Source: Larkinella rosea
GTDB taxonomy: Bacteria > Bacteroidota > Bacteroidia > Cytophagales > Spirosomataceae
Direction of reading: 5' to 3'
DNA length: 64,000 nucleotides
NCBI RefSeq assembly: GCF_003858635.1
Contig: NZ_RQJO01000007.1
Span: forward strand, 1,117,941 to 1,181,940
The position numbers and the translations under genes were made by a program. This document shows, one piece after another, positions 57,890 to 64,000 of the stretch (its first letter is position 1; each line of letters opens with the position of its first letter). The notes under the pieces were generated by a model. It did no database searches. It saw only the letters and a program-made list of their open reading frames with translations, and was not told the DNA's origin.

Positions 57890-59374
57890 GTGGCAGTATA
57901 TCCCGACCATATTCGATTGCTTTTTGGACTAAAACTGAAACAAATCCGGTTGGATAAGGGATTATCGACCAGTGAGCTGGCCCAAATTTCGGGACTCTCG
58001 GTTTCGTACCTGACCGAGATCGAAAAAGGGCGAAAATACCCTAAAACGGATAAGATTGCCGCCCTCGCCAGTGCAATGGATGTGGATTATGACACGTTGG
58101 TTTCGCTCAAGCTCAGTAAAAAACTGGAGCCGATTTCTGAACTGCTTCGTTCCCGTTTTCTGACCGAAATTCCCCTCGAATTATTGGGTATCGACCCTTC
58201 CGACCTGCTTGAACTGCTGGCGGAAGCCCCCGCCAAGGTTAGTGCCATGATCTCAACCGTAATGAACATCGGGCGCAGCTATCACGTCAGCGTCGAACGC
58301 TTGTACATGGCGGTTTTGCGGTCGTATCAGGAAATGCACGACAATTATTTTGAAGACATCGAGCAGGATGGCGACCGGTTTTTAACGGAATTTGCATCAA
58401 CGAATTCAACGGTCGATGAGGGTCTCTTAGTCAGTTTATTACGTACCCGGTATAATTACACCATCGTTAATTTCAGCCGGGAGTCCAATCCGGAACTAGC
58501 CGGTTTACGTTCGGTTTTCCGTCCGGAATCCGGGACTTTATACCTCAACAGCCATCTTTCCATTGAACAACGCACGTTCCTGCTGGCACGCGAAGTTGGA
58601 TTTCAATACCTGAATCTAAAAACCCGGCCCTACACCTATTCGTACGTGGAAGTGGAGTCGTTTGAGCAGATTCTCAACAATTATAAAGCTTCGTATTTCG
58701 CCGGTACGATCTTGATTCGCCGGGAAGAATTGATCAGTGGTTTGCAGGTGATTTTTGAGCAGCCAGGCTGGAGCAATGAAGCTTTTCTGGCCCTCATTCA
58801 ATCCTTCCGGGCAACGCCGGAGCGGTTTTTCTACCGGCTCAGTAACATCCTGCCGAAATATTTCGGAATTGATCAACTGTTTTTTTACCGCTTCAACAAT
58901 ACCGCCGGACAAACCAATTTTCACCTGACGAAGGAAATGCACCTGACCCGTCAGCAGGGGCCCAAAAGTATGGTCGATGAGCATTATTGCCGCCGGTGGG
59001 TCGCCCTGACGATTTTGCAGGAACTGGCTTTTTTACAAAAAACCAAAGCGTACGAAGGAGCGTTGTGCCAGTCGCAGTTATCGACCTACGCCGATACCGG
59101 AAATACATTTTTTATCGTTTCGGTTGCGCAGCCCTACCAGCCTCATCAGCAGCAAAATATGAGTGTGTCGATGTGTTTTAAATTGACCGATACACTCCGC
59201 AGCAAAATGCGGTTTTTGAATCCGTTATCACCCAATGTTTCCCAGCGAATCGTCAACGAAGCCTGCGAACGCTGCGGTATTTTCGACTGCCGCGAACGGG
59301 TAGCCGCCCCGATTGGCCTCCAAAAAAAGCGCCAGATCGATGCGATGAAGAAGGCGTTGGAGGAGTTGAAATGA
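57890..59374 (+). CDS. XRE-family regulator of the ScfR/RamB type (short-chain fatty-acid metabolism)
   Basis: 494 residues with GTG start (MAVYPDHIRLLFGLKLKQIR). Residues about 8-65 are an XRE helix-turn-helix (SELAQISGLSVSYLTEIEKG). A central ImmA/IrrE-like region (about 190-280, LAREVGFQYL) has lost the HExxH zinc motif of active peptidases. The C-terminal DUF2083-like part has a Cys pair region (EACERCGIFDCRER). These regulators sense acyl-CoA and control glyoxylate, methylcitrate or acetate genes. It faces an acyl-CoA dehydrogenase gene, in keeping with that role. Confidence 0.88.
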   Translation: MAVYPDHIRLLFGLKLKQIRLDKGLSTSELAQISGLSVSYLTEIEKGRKYPKTDKIAALASAMDVDYDTLVSLKLSKKLEPISELLRSRFLTEIPLELLGIDPSDLLELLAEAPAKVSAMISTVMNIGRSYHVSVERLYMAVLRSYQEMHDNYFEDIEQDGDRFLTEFASTNSTVDEGLLVSLLRTRYNYTIVNFSRESNPELAGLRSVFRPESGTLYLNSHLSIEQRTFLLAREVGFQYLNLKTRPYTYSYVEVESFEQILNNYKASYFAGTILIRREELISGLQVIFEQPGWSNEAFLALIQSFRATPERFFYRLSNILPKYFGIDQLFFYRFNNTAGQTNFHLTKEMHLTRQQGPKSMVDEHYCRRWVALTILQELAFLQKTKAYEGALCQSQLSTYADTGNTFFIVSVAQPYQPHQQQNMSVSMCFKLTDTLRSKMRFLNPLSPNVSQRIVNEACERCGIFDCRERVAAPIGLQKKRQIDAMKKALEELK

Positions 59375-59460
59375 CGATTGACCATTGACGATTGACCATT
59401 GACCATCGACGATTGACCATCTACAGCGGACTATGGTCAATGGTCGGTGGTCAATCGTCA
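59372..59460. repeat. Intergenic palindromic repeat, family GACCATTGACC, copy 2
   Basis: Left side has several direct units of tgacgattgaccat starting in the regulator's stop codon (59372). Its arm 59372-59399 pairs with 59433-59460 with about four mismatches in 28 bp. It fills the gap between two convergent genes and ends 5 bp before the acyl-CoA dehydrogenase stop. Related to 31657-31756. Confidence 0.85.
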
Positions 59461-59464
59461 TTTT

Positions 59465-60652
59465 TCATTTAAAAGCCGGGATGCCGGTTATCTCGTTTCC
59501 CAGAATCAGCAGGTGAATGTCGTGGGTGCCTTCGTAGGTGACAACGGATTCCAGATTCATCAGGTGGCGCATAATTGGGTAGTCGCCGGAAATGCCCATG
59601 GCTCCGTGAATCTGCCGGGACTCCCGCGCTACATTGAGCGCCATTTCAACGTTGTTTCGCTTGGCCAGCGAAATCTGGGCGGTTGTGGCTTTCCCTTCGT
59701 TTTTCAACACACCCAGTCGCCAGCAAAGCAATTGAGCTTTGGTAATTTCGGTCAGCATTTCGGCCAGTTTTTTCTGAACCAATTGAAACGACGCAATCGG
59801 TTTCCCAAATTGCTGACGTTCCAGGGAATATCGCAGTGCGGACTGGTAACAGTCCATAGCCGCTCCAACTACACCCCAGGCAATTCCGTAACGCGCCTGA
59901 TCGAGGCAACGAAGGGGACTTTTCAGGCCATCGGCATCCGGCAACCGATTTTCCTTCGGAACTTTTACATCCTGAAACACCAGCTCGCCCGTCGCACTGG
60001 CGCGCAGCGACCATTTATTGTGAATTTCGGGGGTCGAAAAACCGGCCATCCCGCGTTCAACAATTAACCCCTGCACCCGCCCCTGTTCGTTTTTAGCCCA
60101 CACCACCGCCAGATCCGCAACCGGCGAGTTAGTGATCCACATTTTGGCACCATTCAGCACATAGCAATCGTCGGTTTCGACAAACGACGTTTGCATCCCG
60201 GCCGGATTGGAACCGTGATCGGGTTCGGTCAGGCCGAAGCAGCCCAGCCACTCACCGGTTGCCAGCCGGGGCAGGTATTTCCGCTTCTGCGCTTCCGATC
60301 CAAACGCATAAATTGGCCACATGACAAGCGAGCTTTGCACGGAAACACAGGACCGCATGCCCGAATCACCCCGCTCAATTTCCTGCATCATCAGGCCGTA
60401 GGAAATGGCATCGAGTCCACCACCGCCGTATTCAGCCGGAATGGTTGACCCAAAAGCGCCGATTTCACCCAGTTTTTTGGGCATAAAAGCCGGGAATTCG
60501 GCGTGTTGGGCACATTCCTCAATCACCGGGCTGATTTCACGGGTTACGAAATCCCGAATGGTCGACCGGACCAGTTTCTGATCGTCCGACAACAGCTCGT
60601 CGATGCCGTAAAAATCAGGGGATTCAAATCCGTAGGCTGAGTGAACAGGCAT
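59465..60652 (-). CDS. gcdH: Acyl-CoA dehydrogenase, glutaryl-CoA dehydrogenase type
   Basis: 395 residues from ATG at 60652 (MPVHSAYGFESPDFYG). FAD and substrate signs: GCFGLTEPDHGSNPAGM, WITNSPVADLAVVWAK, RQQFGKPIASFQLVQKKLA and the catalytic base E374 in VVTYEGTHDIH. The start DFYGIDELLSDDQKLVR and the EGTHDIH end are those of glutaryl-CoA dehydrogenase (lysine/tryptophan breakdown). Convergent with the ScfR/RamB-type regulator and 11 bp after the fucosidase gene. Confidence 0.9.
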   Translation of the reverse strand: MPVHSAYGFESPDFYGIDELLSDDQKLVRSTIRDFVTREISPVIEECAQHAEFPAFMPKKLGEIGAFGSTIPAEYGGGGLDAISYGLMMQEIERGDSGMRSCVSVQSSLVMWPIYAFGSEAQKRKYLPRLATGEWLGCFGLTEPDHGSNPAGMQTSFVETDDCYVLNGAKMWITNSPVADLAVVWAKNEQGRVQGLIVERGMAGFSTPEIHNKWSLRASATGELVFQDVKVPKENRLPDADGLKSPLRCLDQARYGIAWGVVGAAMDCYQSALRYSLERQQFGKPIASFQLVQKKLAEMLTEITKAQLLCWRLGVLKNEGKATTAQISLAKRNNVEMALNVARESRQIHGAMGISGDYPIMRHLMNLESVVTYEGTHDIHLLILGNEITGIPAFK

Positions 60653-60663
60653 GCTTTTCTTGA

Positions 60664-62742
60664 TTAATTGACCAGCACGCCCACTTCGGCAGCCGATGCC
60701 CAATTTTCGTTTTCGTTCACCGATGAAAGCGCCACCAGCTTGATAAACCGGGCTTTTTGGGTATTGCTAAACGGCACCTGCTGCTTTACCGGATTATTCC
60801 TGATGTTCGCAAATGCGCTGTTCTCCACCACCGGTTTCCAGTCGGTTCCATTTTCGCTGACGAAAAAACTGTACTGGTTGATGATCCCACCACTCTGGCC
60901 ATCCTGCCGGGGTGTGTAGGTAAACCCTTTCAAAGTCAACGTTTCTCCCAGATCGATCACCAGTTCGTGCGGGTATTTTTTACTTCCCTCCTGCCGGCCG
61001 GTTTGCCAGATCGTTTTAGGATTCGAATCAATTGCCCGGCTGGCCGAATTCCGCCCGCTTTCATCACCAACGACCGACCATTTCTCGGGAGCCAGGTCGA
61101 ACGATGCCGGGATGGTTTCCGACGACTCTGCGCCATTTTTGATAAACGAGCGGGCTTTTATCGTTCCGCCTTTCGCAAAACTGAAGGGTGCCATATACCG
61201 GGTCGATGCCAGCGTCGGTTCGCTTCCATCGGTGGTGTATCGAATAACCGGATCGGCCACCTCCGACGATATGGTCACCATTCCCTGCTTGTTTCGAGCG
61301 ACTTCGGGATTTGACAGCAACTCCGGTGCTTTGTAGATACCAATTTCCGACAAAACCGGACAGGCATTTGATTCCAGAATCGTCACCCGAATTTTGGCTG
61401 TCTTCAGCGTTGGAAAAACCAAAATCCGCTTGTAACCAATCGTGGTTTGCTGATCAACGGGAATGAACTCATTCCCGCTCCAGGCTTCCACTTTAAAGGA
61501 TTTTACCCGCTGCCCCAACGGAATGTATTCCTGCAAAACCACCCGGTTTATGTCAATCGGTTTTCCGAGATCGACCACAAAAGATGCCTGACGCACCGCA
61601 TCGTCCGTCGTCCAGTACGTGTCGTATTTTCCATCGACTAAGTTGCTGGCAGAAAATTGCTTGTCTTTTCCCCGGAATGCCGTAGCCGTTACGGTTTTCC
61701 CACTTGCCAGATTGGTTTTGAACGATTCGACGACGGTTTTCCGGAATTCCATCAAACGGGTCGAGTCGTTGGGATGAATCAACCCTTCGCGGGAAACCGG
61801 CACGTTGAGTAACAGGTTACCATTCCGGCCAACCGATGAATAATAGATTTTCATCAGGTGGGTCAATGTTTTAACGCGATCGTCGGTATCGGGGCTGTAA
61901 AACCACCCCGGCCGAATCGACACGTCAACTTCCGCCGGAATCCAGTATTTTCCGTTCTCATTCCCCGTATTCAGCACCTGCGTTGACGGGGCCGCGCTGC
62001 CCATGCCAAAACCGTCGGTGTTCAGCGTCGACCAGTTCGTTTCACCGGCAATCCCGGACTCGTTCCCCATCCAGCGGCAACCCGGACCAATGTCACTGAA
62101 AATGATGGCTTTCGGCTGGTGCTTGAAAACCACACCCCGGAACAGGTTCCAGTCGTACTCCTGCCGTTTGCCGTTGGGTCCTTCGCCATTGGCTCCGTCG
62201 AACCACTGCTCAAAGACGTTACCATAACTACTCAGCACTTCGTTGAGTGTATTTGCAAAAATCTGGTTGTATTCCGGTGTTCCATAAGCCGGGTGATTGC
62301 GGTCCCAGGGAGACAGATAAACGCCGAATTTCAAACCGTATTCCTTGCAGGCATTCGATAGTTCGCGCAGGACATCGCCCTGGCCGTTTTTCCAGGCACT
62401 CTCCCGAACCGTATGTTTGCTAAATTTGCTGGGCCAAAGGCAAAACCCGTCGTGGTGTTTGGCCGTAATGATAATTGCTTTCATCCCGGCGGCTTTGGCC
62501 GTCCGCGCCCATTGGCGGGCGTCCAGGCGGGATGGATTAAAAACCCGGGGATCTTCGTCACCGTGCCCCCATTCCTGATTGGTAAAGGTATTCGGGCCAA
62601 AGTGGATGAACATATAATATTCCATTTGCTGCCATTGCACCTGTTGCGGACTAGGCACTGCGCCGTAAGGAGCCGGAGGAGCGGTTTTCTGGGCAACCAA
62701 TCGAATCGAACTTACTAAAACGAACAGAAGTATTTTTTTCAT
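60664..62742 (-). CDS. Secreted GH29 alpha-L-fucosidase with discoidin domains
   Basis: 692 residues from ATG at 62742 (signal peptide MKKILLFVLVSSIRLVAQ); a long in-frame upstream extension is rejected. Residues about 35-345 are a GH29 barrel: FIHFGPNTFTNQEWGHG, ITAKHHDGFCLWPS, GVYLSPWDRN, and nucleophile D182 in EQWFDGANG. Then come a discoidin-like domain (about 370-490), a chitobiase-type linker domain (VIRYTTDGSEPTLAS) and a second F5/8 discoidin domain to the C-terminus (GGIINQYSFFVSENGTDW). Removes alpha-fucose from glycans outside the cytoplasm. A second acid/base was not assigned. Confidence 0.93.
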   Translation of the reverse strand: MKKILLFVLVSSIRLVAQKTAPPAPYGAVPSPQQVQWQQMEYYMFIHFGPNTFTNQEWGHGDEDPRVFNPSRLDARQWARTAKAAGMKAIIITAKHHDGFCLWPSKFSKHTVRESAWKNGQGDVLRELSNACKEYGLKFGVYLSPWDRNHPAYGTPEYNQIFANTLNEVLSSYGNVFEQWFDGANGEGPNGKRQEYDWNLFRGVVFKHQPKAIIFSDIGPGCRWMGNESGIAGETNWSTLNTDGFGMGSAAPSTQVLNTGNENGKYWIPAEVDVSIRPGWFYSPDTDDRVKTLTHLMKIYYSSVGRNGNLLLNVPVSREGLIHPNDSTRLMEFRKTVVESFKTNLASGKTVTATAFRGKDKQFSASNLVDGKYDTYWTTDDAVRQASFVVDLGKPIDINRVVLQEYIPLGQRVKSFKVEAWSGNEFIPVDQQTTIGYKRILVFPTLKTAKIRVTILESNACPVLSEIGIYKAPELLSNPEVARNKQGMVTISSEVADPVIRYTTDGSEPTLASTRYMAPFSFAKGGTIKARSFIKNGAESSETIPASFDLAPEKWSVVGDESGRNSASRAIDSNPKTIWQTGRQEGSKKYPHELVIDLGETLTLKGFTYTPRQDGQSGGIINQYSFFVSENGTDWKPVVENSAFANIRNNPVKQQVPFSNTQKARFIKLVALSSVNENENWASAAEVGVLVN

Positions 62743-63058
62743 TGAATAATGGGTTAATCCGGTCTGTGCCGGGCCGTCGATACGGTCAAAGGCCCTGACA
62801 GCGGTGGACTTTTGACGCTGACAAATGATTAAATTCACTGACTGCACTGGTAAAAGTAGTTCAGATTTTCCCAAATGATAAAGCCGAACGACGGTTTTTT
62901 GCAGAGGCTTAATTTGGATTTCAGATGCCACCGCCGTCAGGGTCTCGGACTGCTAAAGGGGTAAAAACTAATTTTACCATAAAATACCCGAATAATATAA
63001 GAAATAACTGCGAACCGGGAACGGTTTCCCGTTGTTGATTTAGAACGATATTGCATGT
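62743..63058. other. Divergent intergenic region
   Basis: 316 bp between the fucosidase and the FAD protein. It must hold promoters for both. TAATTTTA near 62970 (+) is close to a -7 element, but nothing strong is seen. Confidence 0.5.
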
Positions 63059-64000
63059 ATGATTCATTCGTTGACATTAACCCTCGATCCGGCGATCGCC
63101 CTCGACAACGCGGCTTTCGAACAGGAAATTTACAACCGGTTATTCCTTCCGTCGGATTTGCTCACGGGCGACGATTCGGAACGACCGGTGGTTCGAAAAC
63201 TTCGTCAGTCCATCGATGCCCGATCGCGGCAGGTGAAAGTCCATATTGATGCCGAGGTTTATGTCGGCGAACAACCGAGCCCCCGGATTGCGTACCAGCG
63301 TCTGTATCCGGACGTCAGCCAGGCCCGTCAGGCCATCGTCGTCGGAGCAGGTCCGGCGGGTTTGTTTGCAGCTTTACGGCTGGTTGAACTGGGAATAAAA
63401 CCGATCGTGCTGGAACGGGGCAGCGATGTTCGGGCGCGTCGGCGCGACCTGGCCGCCATCAATAAAGACCACGTTGTCAATCCGGAATCCAATTACTGTT
63501 TCGGCGAAGGCGGGGCCGGTACTTATTCTGACGGCAAGCTCTACACCCGTTCCAAAAAGCGGGGCGACGTTCGACGGATTCTGGAAATACTGGTTGCCCA
63601 CGGCGCAACGGAACAGATTCTGGTCGACGCTCATCCACACATCGGCACCAACAAATTGCCTGAAGTGGTGATAGCCCTGCGGCAAAGCATTATCGAAGCG
63701 GGTGGCGAAATCCGGTTTAATACCCGCATGGTCGATTTGCTGATTGAACAAAACGAAATTAAGGGCGTTGTAACCGATCGGGGTGATGAATTGACTGGTT
63801 TGGGCGTCATTCTGGCAACGGGTCATTCGGCCCGCGATGTATTTGATTTGTTGCACCAGAAAGGGATCACCATTGAAAATAAACCGTTTGCGATGGGAGT
63901 TCGGATCGAACACCAGCAATCGTTCATCGATCAGGTGCAGTACCACCGCCCCGAACGCGGAGATTACCTGCCGGCGGCTTCCTATAGTCTGGTCACTCAG
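63059..64000 (+). CDS. FAD-dependent oxidoreductase, COG2509 type (partial, runs off right edge)
   Basis: 314 codons are visible. ATG at 63059 (MIHSLTLTLDPAIALD) was chosen; an ATG 4 bp earlier is in another frame that stops after 64 codons. An N-terminal about 90-residue lead (LRQSIDARSRQVKVHIDAEVY) is typical. FAD motifs: AIVVGAGPAGLFAALRL, VLERGSDVRARRRD, and SNYCFGEGGAGTYSDGKLYTR. The C-terminus is outside the window. Often annotated as an uncharacterised FAD-dependent dehydrogenase. Confidence 0.93.
   Translation, partial: MIHSLTLTLDPAIALDNAAFEQEIYNRLFLPSDLLTGDDSERPVVRKLRQSIDARSRQVKVHIDAEVYVGEQPSPRIAYQRLYPDVSQARQAIVVGAGPAGLFAALRLVELGIKPIVLERGSDVRARRRDLAAINKDHVVNPESNYCFGEGGAGTYSDGKLYTRSKKRGDVRRILEILVAHGATEQILVDAHPHIGTNKLPEVVIALRQSIIEAGGEIRFNTRMVDLLIEQNEIKGVVTDRGDELTGLGVILATGHSARDVFDLLHQKGITIENKPFAMGVRIEHQQSFIDQVQYHRPERGDYLPAASYSLVTQ

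Noticed and set aside
59372..59460. Possible CRISPR array (direct units of tgacgattgaccat)
   Set aside because: Units are only 14 bp, without spacers, and form an imperfect hairpin; no cas gene is nearby.
62743..62931. 63-codon upstream extension of the GH29 gene
   Set aside because: The ATG at 62742 starts an ordinary signal peptide; the extension is not protein-like and would hide the signal.

Overview
The window comes from a Bacteroidota genome of about 50% GC, most likely order Cytophagales (a Spirosoma/Larkinella-type relative; the genus is a guess). The evidence is T9SS-type C-terminal sorting domains, a one-protein hybrid two-component system, a DUF5916 outer-membrane protein, many lipoproteins with a Cys lipobox, start sites without Shine-Dalgarno sequences, and TAnnTTTG-type -7 promoter elements. 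No insertion sequence, prophage, CRISPR array or replication origin was seen.

Layout. 1-12.7 kb: two tandem, related, secreted T9SS proteins (one Kelch, one beta-helix) share a long modular C-terminal half. Next come a hybrid sensor/AraC regulator and a divergent DUF5916 protein. 12.8-20.3 kb: housekeeping genes (dapA, ligA, rpe), a GH13 lipoprotein with an altered nucleophile, and an OmpA/PD40 protein. 20.3-35.6 kb: a surface-glycan locus with three GT-C-like membrane proteins (two of them tandem paralogues), a transketolase split into two genes, an epimerase-glycosyltransferase fusion, an acyltransferase-3, a GT2, a propeller-like membrane protein and an SGNH lipoprotein. 35.6-40.8 kb: a Tet(X)-like flavin monooxygenase behind an AraC regulator, tRNA-Val, an MFS protein, and overlapping GH16 and GDPD lipoproteins. 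40.9-50.1 kb: a YyaL-type protein, ruvC, then a tight operon of a flippase-like protein, GT2, polysaccharide deacetylase, GT2, TatD and asparaginase. 50.1-64 kb: tRNA-Ser, a broken copy of the secreted-protein module, a caspase/Sel1 protein, an endolysin-like M15 peptidase, small enzymes and lipoproteins, a ScfR/RamB-type regulator facing an acyl-CoA dehydrogenase, a GH29 fucosidase, and a partial FAD protein.

How the parts fit. The locus at 20-35 kb and the operon at 44-48 kb look like two envelope-glycan assembly units. The first would make or alter a sugar (epimerase plus two-carbon transfer), polymerise it at the membrane and acylate it. The second would build and de-N-acetylate a lipid-linked glycan. 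The extracellular hydrolases (GH13, GH16, GH29), the T9SS proteins and the hybrid sensor fit a glycan-degrading lifestyle.

Most unusual: (i) seven long imperfect palindromes of several sequence families, all between genes; (ii) a repeated ~100-residue module in two T9SS proteins, plus a decayed fragment 45 kb away; (iii) a Tet(X) relative that has lost two drug-contacting residues; (iv) a split transketolase interrupted by an epimerase-GT fusion; (v) a GH13 enzyme with Glu in place of the nucleophile Asp.
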